A stretch of 64,000 nt of DNA from Papilionanthe hookeriana x Papilionanthe teres (lineage: Eukaryota; Streptophyta; Magnoliopsida; Asparagales; Orchidaceae): contig CM040425.1 of the NCBI GenBank assembly GCA_022702705.1, forward strand, positions 3,844,001-3,908,000, in the 5' to 3' direction. This document shows positions 43,436-56,321 of this stretch, one piece after another (the stretch's first letter is position 1; each line of letters begins with the position of its first letter). Under the pieces are notes generated by a model that worked only from the letters and a program-made list of their open reading frames with translations, searched no databases and was not told the DNA's origin. Made by a program: the position numbers and the translations under genes.

Positions 43436-45490
43436 ATAGGGTTATTTTGATTTAATTAAATACCCATAACTTTAAAAATCCATATCTTTGTGTAGAAAAA
43501 TCACAAAATTAAAAGAAAAATACTCTCTTGCTCAGTGAACGGAGGAGAATAATGTGGAAAAGAAATCAAGTTATTTGGTTGAGTATTTATTTTTGATGAT
43601 TTTAATACTGATCTAACTATCTTAATTCTCCACTCACATACACAATTCACCATGGCATGAGACCATAAGGCTTTTGTAGCCTCTAATCTTGGGGTCATTC
43701 ACTGAATTTTTCAAGGCTAGAGGCTAGAGGCTATGTCAATGGCAAGTTACCTATTTTCCAAATTTTTATGTCCTTTTTGGTATTTTAATTCCAGTAATTA
43801 GTATATTTTTTGGAAAATTCTAGAATAATTAGGATATGTTCACTATGATCAGAGGGACTTATGGAAATTATTTCATGAATTAAAATATTAAAAATAACCT
43901 TAATGGTTCACTTGACCCCAAATCATCTTTGAATTAACTAGAACAAATTAAAAATCAAAATAACTTAAAATCAATTCTCCACTGTCCCATAGAATAATAG
44001 GAGCTCCCATAAAAAGTTTGAAATTAATTGAAAACTGTTTAACCCATTTAATGGATTTTCTAAGTAACATAGCCAAATTTAAACTTAAAAAATTCATAAA
44101 ACTCAAAATACATTTGAAAACCTTGCCAAATTGATTTTGGAGACTCTCTAATATTAGGGGAGTCTAAAAAAATTAAAATTGGATTTTTCTAAAAAACTTA
44201 ATTTTTGACCTAATTTTTAATATTTTAATAATTACAAAATTATAAAAATCACAAAAATATTAAAATTCATAAAAATGTCATGTTTGGTCCCCTAATCACT
44301 TAGGAATCAACCAAATATTTTTCTTAAGTCCCAAAACAAAGATATTGAATTTTGAAGGCTTAAGGCAATTTTTAATATTTAAAATGGATTTTTCAACCTT
44401 CTTCACTAAATTAATTCTCAAAATTTAAAGAAAAATTGGAAAAATATAAAAATTTTTTCTCTGAGCTCCTTGGGATTAGAGATTTAAGAAAAATATAAAA
44501 CCCATTTTTCCACTCTAATTTTATTTTATAATTAATTAATACCTCAAATTTCAAAATAATTATAATACATAAAGTAAAATTCAAAAAATCACCAAAATTG
44601 GTCCAAGTGATGCTCTGGTCAATAGAAACCTCCCATAATTTTCTTAAGGACAGAAACTTCTTCTTGATCATGTCATGAAATTTTCATTGAAAATCTCTAT
44701 TTTCATTAAAATAATTATATAAATTAAATTAAAAGCAAAAAATTCACATTTTCTCCTCTAATGTCTTAATTGACATGTGAGTAAGGTGACAAAAAAAATT
44801 CAAGTTCATTTGAGCTTAATTTGAGGAGTTATGAGATGAACAAGTTTAGAAGGGCATAATGATAATTAAGGAATTTTAACCTTAATTAAAATTTAAGCTA
44901 AACCAAAGGGAAAGGGAAAATCTTTGATCCTAACTTCATTTTGGATGATTGAAACATAGAGAATCTAAGTGGTAGAAACTCATTAAACCACCTTAAACAT
45001 TAAAGAAGAAACATTAATCAAATCACCTAAAATTTGGATGATCAATTAAAGCTTGAATGATTGAGATTAAGGGATGTAATGCAAGAGAATTCTAGTTCTC
45101 TAAATTGAACCCCTAATCAATAATTTGATCAGACATTATTTAAATATTAATTAATGTAACTCTAAAATGATGATTGAAATTAATATTTCAAGAAAAGAAT
45201 AATTTTTTTGAAAATCTTACGATTAAACTAAAGACATCAAAAGAAATTAATTTAAAATTATCTAAAACTTAAATTAAACTAAGTTCAAAATATTAAGGCT
45301 AAATTGGAGTACTTTAAGACATTAAAGCTAATCTGAAGTTATTTGAAACTTAATTAAAATGAAGTTTAGGACATTAAAAAATCAATCTAAAATGTTAAGA
45401 TCATTTAAAATATCAAAACTTAATTAACTTAAACAATTTGAACACTATTCCAAACTTAAAATAATTTAAAACATTTGAAAAAGATTAATC

Positions 45491-48400
45491 TGTTGACCTC
45501 AATTTTGGTGAGGTCTTGTCTTTTTCTTAGTGCCTAGGGTTTAGCCATAAGACTTCTCCTTGACTATCTTAGAGGATTAGAATTGGGACCCACCCTTTAG
45601 AAATTCAGCTATTCTTGAATCCTCTTGGGACTCCACTTGGATGGTTGCAAACCTCTAAATCACCTTGGAAGGTTAAAACCACCATATGGGTAACTAATAG
45701 TGAGTTCCTATAGGATTGTTTGGACTAAGAGTGACCTTGGGTGACTTGGGCTTCTCTTGCACACACACACACACCCCTAAGCCACTTAACCTAAACCCTG
45801 AACCCTTGCCTTTCTACCCTTTATGTAACTCACATTATTGAGTCCAAGCCACTAATATTTGATTAAGATGGCTAAGGTCAATATGTGAATGATCATAAAG
45901 TGGTTACCATTTGGCTAGACTTGGTCCCAAAATGGTTGGACTTGGTTAAGTCCATGGCTCATGCTTCCAAACCCTAATTCGTTTACAAATAAATATTTTA
46001 ATCAATCTTGACCCCACTAAAATAATTTCATTCTTCCTTATTTGAGACCTCATTCATGTTACCAAAATTTATGGTTTTAACATTGGGTCCCCGAAAGTTA
46101 CCCAAAACTACCTAAATGCCCCCCCCCCTCGCAACCACTAAAATCATCTAAAATTTCCCACAAATTACCCAAAATTCCTAAAAATCCTAAGAATCATTTT
46201 GAAACAATTCTCACCTCTCAAATCCACCAAAATACCCCAATACCCTCCAAATACCCTAAATACCCCTTTTGGCCCAAAATTCCAAAAATTCCAAAAATTC
46301 CGAGAAAATTCTAAAAAATCCAAAATATTCGCAATTTCATTTTGTTCAACTACACCAAAAGGTAGTTTTTCCAAAATAATCCACTTTTATCAAAATCCCT
46401 AATTTGACCCATCTTTAACCCACGTGGACCCAATGTCAAACCAAATCAACTTAATTGATTTCAATTTTGCACAAACTCGATTCTAAACTTCAATCCAACA
46501 TCTTTAATACCAATCCAAACCAAAACTGAGCCCAATTTGGTTCACATTTGAGTTCAATTTCAACTTTAAACCAAAACCCCAATTTTAACCTATGACCCAA
46601 ATCTACCCAAATTCAACCCAATTCAACTTAATTTCCCCCTAAATCAACTCTAAACTCTCCCTAATACATCCCTACACCAAATACACTATAAATTGTCCCT
46701 TAATTTGAACCTAAACCCAACTCAAAATTCATTTGAAATTAAAACCCCCAAATTTGCCTTAAGGTTATCACCTACCCCTAAAGCTCCAAATTGAACCCCC
46801 CTAAACCCAAAATTTCCACCCAATTTCTATCATAAACCTTTCCTAACAATCATTTGAAACATTTTAAATCATCAATTAGCCTTGAACCAAACTCTAGCCA
46901 AACCTAAATCCAACCTAACCCATGGTGACCAAAATTAACCAAAACACAAAAATCCTCCAAATTAAAACTCCAAATGAATTCAAATCCACTTCATGTATTC
47001 ATGAAAAATGTTCCCTACAATCATCTACACAATGTTGATCAATCAATTTGATCCAATTCAAACCCAAACTCAAGCTAGCCCAACTCAAACCCAAGTGAAC
47101 CCAATTGAACCTATGTTCCAAATTAAAATCAAATCAAACCAAATTTGACCAAATCAACCTCTTGGGTGCCAACCTTAGGCCTCTTAGGGTGGGTTTGACC
47201 TGACCTAACCTATGCCCCATGAGCCATGGACCAATGGTCCACCACTTTGAACCAATGGACTAAGCCACATGGCTAAGGCTAAGTCCCATCCTCCAACTCT
47301 CCTTAAGCAAGCTCCCTGCCCAATTTAATTGAGCTAAACTCCTCCTCCACTCCTCCTCAGCTTCCCCAGCTGCCTGACTGTCCTTCTCAGCCACTCCAGC
47401 TGCCGGAATAGCCATGCCCGAGCAGCCCATGTGTCCTTGAAACCCAAAATTTGGCCTGGACAGTGGCTAATCCTTTCAGCAGCCACCTGCCCTGCTCTGG
47501 CCTCACCCTAAGTGGCCCAAGGCACTCATTGCCTGGCCCTGAGCTCCCCTCTCCGGCAACCTCTATCAAATCCCCTCCTCTCGGCCGAATTTAAGGTGCT
47601 GAATTTTTCTCCACAGAACTCCCCCAAATTGTCCCCAGAGCTCTTCCTAGCCTAGAGAACTTGATCCCCACTGTCCTCCTGCCCTGAATCCCACCAGCCG
47701 AGCCCAATTTCTCATCTAAAAATCAGGCCAGAAATAGGACACCTCTTGAAACTCCACCAAAACCAAATTAAACTCACCCACACCTTCACAACACCAAGAG
47801 AAGGAGTTCCCCATTGAAAGCCCCCTCTCCTAGTCTCCCAGTTGCTCTATGGGCCAGAGCTTGGAATAGGGCTTGGTCGAAGTCACACCTAGGCAGCTCA
47901 CCAGGACCAGAGACTTCATCAGGAGGCTCCTCTCACTCCAACAAATGTGCCGAGCATCTCTGATTGAGGCTCCACCTCTCAGAGCCAACGTATTGACCTC
48001 TCCTCCCTCCCTAGCTTCCAGTAATTCTCCATGTTGTTTTGTGCAATTTCAATACATGTTAGCCATATAGATAGCTTTGTCTAGGCTAGACGAGTCGATA
48101 GAGACCAACCACACATGATTTGGTTGAGTCTGGAGCGAGATCTTAGGTCTAAAATGTGGACGGCTCTCAGGCTAAACTAGACGGAGACGATGAACAGCGA
48201 CCGTCTGATCGCGCGTGTATCGAATGGACGGCAGAGATGAAGTCGAACGTAGCCGTGGAACTGAAAATGCATGCCGAGTCAGATGGCGGCTTTGAATGGG
48301 AACGCGCCCATGTATCTTCGACCCGCCGTAGGTTGAGGTGGCACCACGTCGGATAAGTAGGAAATTATGGTATTTTTTATTTATTTAAATGCCTGAAACT

Positions 48401-51400
48401 TTAAAAATGCATATCTTTGCATAGAAAAATCCTAAAAATAAACTAAAAATACCCCCTTGCTCAGTGAACAGAGGAGATTAACGTGGAAAAAGAATTAAGT
48501 TATTTTGTTAAGTATTTTATTATTAATTAATTTAATACTGTTCTGAGTATTTTAATTCTCTATTCATGCATATATTTCATCATGGCATGAGAACATAGGC
48601 CTTTTGTAGCCTCTGATTTTGGGAACATTCCTTGAATTTTCCAAGGCCAGAGGCTATCTCCATGGCAAATTATCTATTTTTAAAGTTTATAGGCCAGAGG
48701 ACCCTAGGAAAATTATAGTTTGAATTAACTCATTTAAATGAACCTTATTTTGGCCAAAACCATAAAATTAAGATTAAATTAATTTGAAACAACCACTCAT
48801 TAAAATAACAAAAAATCAATTCTCCACTGATCCTTAGGGTCATAAAAATTTGAAATCAATTGAAAATGATTTAGCCCACTAAATGAATTATTTAAACTGC
48901 CACTTTTAAACTTTAAAAATTCATAAAATTCAAAATACATTTCAAAAAATTACCAAATTCATTTTGAGGCCTCTCTTCTATCAGAGAAGTCTAGGAAAAT
49001 TAAAATTGGAATTTTTCTAAAATTTTTATTTTTAACCCTATTTTGAATATTTTAATAATTAAAAAATAATAAAATTCACAAAAATAATAAAATTCACAAA
49101 AAAATCATATTTGGTCTCCTAATCAGTTAGGAATCAACTAAATATTTTTCTTAAGTCCCTAAGAAAAGTTATTGAGTTTTAAAGGCTCAAAGCAATTTTT
49201 AATATTAAAAATTAGTTTTTTCAACCTTTCTCACAAAAATAATTCTAAAAATTCAAAGAAAAATAAAAAAAATATAAAATTTGTTTCTTTGAGTTCCTTG
49301 AGGTCAGAGAGACTTAAAAAAAATATAAAACTTAATTTTAAACTTTAATTTTATTTTATAATTAATTAATACTCCAAAACTTAAAATAATTATAATAAAT
49401 AAAATATAATTCAAAAAATCACCAAATTTGGTCCAAGTGGTCCTCTAGTTAGTAGAAATATCCCATAATTTTTCTAAGGATAGAAACTTTACCTTGGTTA
49501 TGTTGTTGAATTTTCATTGAAAACCCTTATTTTTCATTAAAATAATTATAAAAATTAAATTAAAAACAGAAAAATCACATTTTCTTCTCTAATGTCTTCA
49601 TTGACATGTGAGTGAAGTGGCATAAAAATTTCAAGTTCATTTGAGCTCAATTTAACGAGTTATGAAGTGAACAAGCTTAAGAGGGCACAAAGGTAATTAA
49701 GGATTATAACCCTAATTAATATTTTAGGCCTAATCAAAGGGAGGGATGAACATTTGATCCTAAATTTTCTCTTGGATTAATGAAACTTAGGGAATTAAGG
49801 GGTGGAAACCCATTGATCATCTACAACATCAGAATGAAATCCTAATTAATTAATTCATTTAAATTTTGGAAGAATAATTAAAATTTAGATTATTAAAATT
49901 AGGGATGTGACTCAAGAAGATACCAACCCTTTAATCTACAGTCCCTAAATGGATTAATAATATTCAACTCTTAATTAAATCTAAATAATGATGATTGAAA
50001 TTAATAGTTAAAAGAGAAGCAATCCTTAATTAAATTAAAATGTTTAAAACATTAAATGATTAAATAATTAAGTTGAAATAAACTTAAAACATTAAAGTTA
50101 ATTTGAAATTACTTAAAACTTAACCTAAAACAAACTTGAAACGTTAAAAATTAATCTCAAAATAAGTTACAATTAAAATCAATCTAAAGTATTTAAAACA
50201 AATTTGAATCATGAAAACTTAATGGAATAAAATAGTTTAAACACCCCTTTAACTTAAACAATTTTAAAACATTTAAAAAAAATCAATTTGAAATTTTATA
50301 ACTAAACTAAATTGTCTTGAGATAACAATTCAACCTTAGTGGTTAAATCCTTTAACAAACTAATTTTCCCCTGAAGGCTTCCACCTTATAACCCTTAGGT
50401 GGAGTATCAAATGAAATGTCACTTTACTCATCGGATAATCAAATGTCCGAGTTCACTGAGTAATGAACAAAACTTAACTAAATTCTTGGATGATTAATTT
50501 ACCTGTATAATGAAATTTGTTTGGACATGAAATAATCTCAAAAGCATTGAAAAGATGTTTAGGACTCGTCCTAAGCATTTTATCAATATGATGGGATGTT
50601 TTAGAAGAACAATTGAACTTAACTATTCTTTAGTGAAGAAAATCATCCTTAACAAAACACGAGAACCTAGATGTCATAGGAATTGACTAGCAATAGGATT
50701 AGGATTTTGGTAGACAACCAGAACCTTCCCTTAGCTTTACCTAGGGCTTTCTTGCAAATATTTAAATGTCCTGACATGTGTTTTAAGTGTAGCCTGGAAT
50801 GACGAGAAGACCCGCCAGGTACGCTTTTATTTTATTGCAATTTATTTACCTGCACTGAACTTTCTTTCTTGCAAAGCTTGCATGTTAAACAAGAATGTCA
50901 CCCTGCATGAAAACTAAAACCTTTTAGGATAGCCACAAAACTAAAACCTGAAACTAAATTAGAAGTCACCACAAGATAAAATTCACCGCGATAACATTCA
51001 AAAGATAAAACAACTCAAAATTTAATCACAAACAGAACAACAAAACTACAACTACAACTAAATTAAAATGTCTCATTGGATGATCGGGAATTCCTCGGAT
51101 GATGTAACCTACGTGTTGCTAACGAGATTTCCCATGGTCTAAATGAAAGTTTGGAACTCATTCAAATGAGTTTAGCAAATTCATTTGGACTAAGTGAATC
51201 TGATGAAAATAGCGGTGCCAGAATGACGGAACCGTGGAATCTTAATCGGTTTTGATTAATCAACTTTAAGATTTATTTTAATTAAAATACTAAGCCATCT
51301 CAATTTTCAACTTTTCTAAACCAAAACACTTCTCACCTCCTGATTGTCACTTTCTAAAACTAAACCTCTGCAACAACAAGGAGCTTGGAGCATCATGGGC

Positions 51401-52347
51401 TGCACGGCCATCTTCATCAGCAAAACTTGTGTCTACTTCAGCAAAACCTTTCCTAGCTTTAAATAACCAAGCCATAGGATTTCGAGGTAGTTTGCATAGT
51501 GCAACATAAATCCTCAACTTTTTGTTAGGCATTTGCATAATCATGTTATGCAAATTAAGTCCTAACCAGTCTTAGGACCCCGAGGTAGGATTTTAGTATG
51601 ACATAAACCCTCACATATTCGAGGCTATTTGTATGATTATGTCACACAAATATAAGTCCTAATTAACTAAAATTGGTAGGATTAGAACATTAAATAAAAC
51701 TCTCAAATTGAAGCCAAACAATAGGACAGTTTGGGAAGTTACTAAGATTCTTCTTGGATCCTCAGCTTCTTCTACTTCTCTTCCTTTGGACTCTCAAAAT
51801 AACTGTTCCAAATTTGAGCTATTCCCTATTGAAATTTCCAAAATCCAATTTGTTTGAAACCATAAAATTTGAAATTATTGAGAAGCAAAACCACTGATCA
51901 TTATCGAGAGTTTTCTTAAATGATTCCCGTCATTTGAGATGTAATTAACTATAGGGGCTTGCCCTTATAGGGAACTTTAAGAACTCAGGTAATATAAACC
52001 CTGCTTAATTCCTTTATATGAACAGGGGAACTTGTTGACTTATAAAATTGGTTCGCGGACCAAATACATGTCACAAATCTTCTAGTTTATTTAATCGAGC
52101 CCCATCATCAAGCAGTGTGTCTATTCTTTGGGATAAATACACGGTTTGTGATGCGGTGCTCGTTTATATAAACTATTCGGGATTCATATCTTAAAATTTT
52201 TAAACTTAAAATTATTTTTAAAATCAAATGCTACTTTTCAAATTATATATATATATTTAAATTTAATTTAAAATTTAAAATTTGCCGACAACTTCTGTAG
52301 GCGACCCCCCTATTTTTCAAAACACACAACCTAAAAATATGCCGACA
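45491..52347 (+). mobile_element. 5' LTR of element G (6857 bp)
   Basis: TGTTGACCTCAATTT ... ATATGCCGACA, followed by ACTTC and the PBS. It has the same architecture as the E LTRs: A-tract U3 block 46150-46330, leader, CpG-rich block 48150-48360 (with the decayed palindrome GTGGCACCAC near 48339), and an AT-rich second half. The TATA region is altered: instead of CTATATAAG or CTATTTAAAC there is GAATTTAAGG at 47587-47596. The TTTAA arrays of E are absent here. Confidence 0.92.
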
Positions 52348-52352
52348 ACTTC

Positions 52353-52370
52353 TGGCGACTCCGCCGAGGA
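52353..52370 (+). other. Primer-binding site of element G
   Basis: TGGCGACTCCGCCGAGGA, five bases (ACTTC) after the LTR end. It differs from the PBS of E at two of 18 positions near its 3' side. It has the same tRNA type as E. Confidence 0.85.
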
Positions 52371-52929
52371 CTAGTTCCTCTCTCCATTTTGATCAGATGG
52401 TTTTGCTTTCATAAATTGGTAGTAAGTCCATGCCCCTAATGGATCAAATTATTATTCTTTTGTTGACGTATCTTGTTCATTTCTGTCTTGAATGGGTATG
52501 ATCAACTCTTCTTGGATTTTGGAGCCACTGTTTAGACCACCCCTAAACAGAGAGGTTCTGAAATCCTCCTTTTTCACCTCTCCAAAGAGGCGAGGTGAGA
52601 CCCCCAATGGGTGTGGCTTATGACCAATCTACCGAATCGAGATTCATACGGGGTTCTACCTTTCTTAAATTCAGGATAAAGGTCCCGCGGCTTTCTACTC
52701 TTAATCGAATCTTTATTGACTTTCTATTTCTCGATTCCTCTAATTAACTACGAACAAAATAAAACCATGAAACCTGCAAAGCTTTACAAAATAAACAAAT
52801 GAAATCAAAACAAAATTAATGAAACTTGTTCGGACTTTATCTTGAATCTTCTTTCTTTCGTCCAAAGATCGTTGCGACGATAAGGGAAATATTGGGTAGC
52901 TCTGACATCCCGAATCTTTTCTGCAGAAG
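52371..52929 (+). other. Structured untranslated leader of element G
   Basis: Non-coding, alignable with the leader of E. It holds an 8-bp perfect stem CTGTTTAG / ACCACCC / CTAAACAG at 52528-52550, followed by a second hairpin CCTCT/CCAA/AGAGG inside CACCTC...GAGGTG (about 52575-52600). Minor sequence changes between E and G leave the first stem nearly intact. ORF1 begins at 52930. Confidence 0.6.
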
Positions 52930-54303
52930 ATGTCTGCACCAAAGCTGATCTTTTCCTTCGCTATTGGAACTAACTTGGCAATCAACCGGGATGGACTGCC
53001 TGACAACGCAGTCATCTGCTTTGGACAAGGGTTCGACCAGACGGACATTAAGTTCGGGGACGTTACTGTCGCCTTACTGAGGTGCAAGATACCTGAATCT
53101 GTGGAACCTATAGTGGAGTTCAGCTTGAAGTCGACTCAAGAATTTCCTCCCCTGAAGAGGGTCCTAACTGGAGGGAACACCGTTGCCCGTAAAAGATTGA
53201 CCGTCAAAGATGATAAGACTACCTCCCGAACTGTTGTTGCTACCCCCGCTGGTCTAGTCATCACTGCACCTACCCCTGCTAAATGGAAGGGCAAGGAAAT
53301 CCAGACCAGTGATGAACCTGTAACTGTGGAGGGTGTAACTTTTGCTGCGATACCGCCCTTCTTCGAGATAGGGTCCAGCTCAAGGATGGCACCCCTGACT
53401 ATGTCTCAGAGAAGGAATAAGAACAGAAGAACGGCTAAAGCTAAAGCCGCTGAGGTTGCCATTCTTAAGGAAATTCCAGAGGAAGAAGAAAAACTACCAG
53501 AACTTTAACCCCTGTTGGAAAGAAACATATTTTACCTACTTTCTCCCACTCCTGAGGAAGAAAGTACTCAAAAGATCGCTGTCACGTTACCGCACTGGCA
53601 TATTACGATGAGCATAAAGGACAAAAAGCAAGAAATAGACCACTCACTCGATTATGGGCGATAATCAAGAAGCTGTCAAGGAAAGATAATTGCTCTGTGC
53701 CTGAGATCCTGAGAAGGATGGGGAGAATACCTGCCAAGGCACATCTCAGACCAAGGGTACTTCCCCCTATCGTTCAAAGGGAACTTCCGCTAAAGAAGAG
53801 GAAACTGAGCAGCAAGAAGTTACCAGCTGTGGTATCTGACCCGCACCTTAATAGGCACACCACCTTTCAACCCACCGCTGACGAACCATCCAGTTCTAGG
53901 CACCCAATCGCAAAAAGGATGGTGTGGCGACCTAAAGTTGTGGAGCCAATACCGACAGAGAGCGCCAGAAATGAGAAGTTCTGATGCCGAGTCCAGAGCT
54001 AAGAGGAGTACTGCCGTCTCAGAGACAACTCCAGGGAATGAAGTTCACCAGCTGCAGTCTACCAGCCGTAGGACCGTTAGAGGAAAGTCACTCGAGGTCA
54101 CTCTAGAAAGGTTGATATCAGATATTCAGCAGTTATCCAAAGAACGGAAAGAAAGATCAGAAAATGAAGAAGACTTGTCAGGATACATGGACGAGGATAA
54201 TACTGAAATCAATGTGGTCGAGAACCGAGCATCGTCAGCCCTATTGGGAGCTCCAGCAGCTATAGAAGGAGAGGATCCGGATGTGATGAGGCTCTATCTT
54301 TGA
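52930..54303 (+). pseudogene. ORF1 and N-terminal gag region of element G
   Basis: ATG 52930 opens a 192-residue run: MSAPKLIFSFAIGTNLAIN, then AVICFGQGF, VEFSLKSTQEFPPLK, VVATPAGLVITAPTP and a basic QRRNKNRRTAKAKAA motif that could be a nuclear signal. It ends at a TAA (53506-53508) at which E has an Ile codon. Coding then continues in other frames: LSPTPEEES (53540s), MPEILRRMGRIPAK to MVWRPKVVEP (53697-53984), and a segment to SGYMDEDNTEINVVENRAS (53938-54303) with long charged, helix-like sequence. ORF1 is of unknown function in Ogre elements. The first 190 residues resemble the start of ORF3 at 63517. The fragments are a decayed gene, not separate ORFs. Confidence 0.82.
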
Positions 54304-55478
54304 GAAAAGGATGCTATAATTCGTAGAATGAAAAGGAAAATGGAGGAGATGGCGGCTGCTCTAGCCACGCTTCAGAGTCAGCCTCAGCCCCCAAAGGAAA
54401 CACCCCGGGAGGTCATTCACATTGCGGATGGAGGGAAAGAAGTTACGTCCGTCAATGGAAATGATTAGCTAAAGAAGGATTCCACTCAAAGTCTAATAAC
54501 AAAAAAGGACATTAAGAATATGGTAGAACAACAGGTGCGAGAAGCCTTAGCCCAATCCAAAGGCGGGGCATTAATTCTAAAGGGTAGACCATACCCTGAA
54601 GAATTTAATGTCGTGCAATACCCTAAAGGCTTCATGCCACCTCTGTTCAAGACTTATGATGGAACGGGAAACCCTCGATAGCATGTCGCACACTTCCGCG
54701 CAAGTTGCTGCAACGCGGGGGGTAGCGACGCTTTGTTGTTCCGCCAGTTTGTCAACAGCCTTTCAGGAATTGCCTTTGACTGGTATGCGGCGCTGCCCAA
54801 TGGCTCAGTAAAGATATTCGTAGAATTGGAAAACCAATTTACAAAATGGTTCGATGGAGCTCAGCACCACATCACCATCGGTGATCTTGTGGTCGAGCAA
54901 CAGAAACCAAACGAAACTTTGGTAGACTACATCCTGTGATGGAGGAATTTAAGCATGAAATGTGAGCCGTAGCTCCAGGAATAACATGCCATTGGAATTC
55001 TGCTAAAGAGTATTCACGGGCTGATAGCAATTCTCCTTAAAGGATTTACAATTAAGACATTCGAGAAATTGCTCAGCAAGGCCGCGAGTCTGCAGGAGGA
55101 AGTGAAACAACTCAGCTTCACCTATAAGAACGATAAGCAGAAGCCAGTCAGAGCCTTCGAGAAGAAGTCCGGGACCATCGCAGTGGTAGACAAGGGCAAG
55201 AAATCGATGCAAATACGGATGGAACTACCTCAGCAGAACTATCAACAACCTCCTCCCAACCGCCTCAGCAGAACTATCAGCCATTGCAGCAATACAACCA
55301 GCAGTCGTTTCAGCAAAAGCGCAGCCTAGCAGAACTTCTGAAGAAGGAGTACCCTTTCAAGAATGAAGCAGTCGGCAAGATGTTCCGTAGTCTGATCAAT
55401 AAAGACGGATTCCAATTTCTAGAGCACAGGAGGTCGGAAGAAGTTGATAAGAAGGATCATCTGATGTACTGCCCTTAA
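54304..55478 (+). pseudogene. gag: Gag capsid domain of element G
   Basis: Charged helix (RRMKRKMEEMAAALATLQ), then MVEQQVREALAQSKGG, GRPYPEEFNVVQYPKGFMPP, LFKTYDGTGNPR, DALLFRQFVNSLSGIAFDWY, LPNGSVKIF, AQHHITIGDLVVEQQKPNET and MKCEP: the retrotransposon gag pattern. After it come a Gln-rich stretch and KRSLAELLKKEYPFKNEAVGK. In-frame stops fall where E and the family have Gln or Arg (after NPR, before WRNL, after CEP), each explained by one C-to-T change. A frameshift near 55260 moves the Gln-rich part. Confidence 0.88.
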
Positions 55479-56321
55479 CACTGGATGATCGGACACAAGA
55501 TCGAGCACTGCTTCACTTTCAAGAACTGGTTTGAGAACAACCTTCGGCAAGGGAACATAACGATCCCAAAAGAATACATGAAGGAGCCTCAGAAAAGAGG
55601 TTTTGTTAATGTTATTTTGGCAGGTCCTATTGTTCCGATATACCCGTACGCAACCAACGATGGATGGAGTACAGTTTGGATGAAGTCTTCGAAGAAAATT
55701 TTGGATCACATTCAAACCGCTTCGATGCGCGCTTCGATTCAAAGTTCGAAACCTGTCGAGCTGGTACTATCAATTACAATCGAGGAACTACCCCAGAAGG
55801 AGGAGAAGATCGCAGAAAAAGAGAAGATCGAGGCTCCGAAGGGTAGAGTAGGGGCTGCTTTTCCTAGGATTGTTGTTTCTGATTTGGGGGAGAAATTCCT
55901 CAATCCTCTGACTCTGTATGATTATTTGCTAGCCCCCTTAGGATCTTATAATGATAAGAGTTATGGTGTTGGTTACATTTTGACTGTTTCTAACAATTAT
56001 GTAACTAACGACAACCGACCTAATCCGAATATCGATTTTGAAACGAATAACGATTCTCAAATCATACAAAACCTTGATCGTAGCGATTGTGATGGTCAGG
56101 AAGATGACGAACCCATCTATGAATTCCAAGGATCTCCAATAGCGATTGAGCTAGAGTTCTCAGATACCGATGTGACTCCAGAAGAATCTGCTGCTCCGAT
56201 TCAAGAAGAGGAAGCGTCAGCTAATCCAGAATCAAACTCAGAGGAAGAGATAATAGAGGTCAACCTCAGAAGCGGAAAGGTTCTACCCCCTCGAGTGGGA
56301 TCGAAAGATAAAGGAAAGTAG
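55479..56321 (+). pseudogene. gag: Nucleocapsid knuckle and gag-pro linker of element G
   Basis: A 278-residue open stretch (55485-56321) continues the gag frame after a stop at 55476-55478 that lies inside the zinc knuckle. YCP precedes the stop, and GHKIEHC follows. The first Cys that E lost is kept here. After it: GNITIPKEYMKEPQKRGF, DGWSTVWMKSSKK, VVSDLGEKFLNPLTLYDYLL and SYGVGYILTVSNNYVTND, then a long acidic tail and EVNLRSGKVLPPR. It ends with TAG (56319-56321) at the site where E encodes Gln-Trp. The linker is conserved with E but not assigned to a named domain. Confidence 0.85.

Larger units (their letters stand above)
40772..45490 (+). mobile_element. 3' LTR of Ogre-like element D, interrupted (first 4.7 kb)
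   Basis: Starts TGTTGAACTT and follows the plus-strand order of LTR G (45491-52347): A-tract U3 block 41345-41560, TATA 42624-42632, C-rich leader, CpG-rich block 43200-43435, then AT-rich sequence. It stops at the equivalent of about 50285 in LTR G, where LTR G itself begins. The rest should lie beyond the far end of G. Similarity to LTR G is clear but diverged, so D is not the other LTR of G. Confidence 0.85.
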
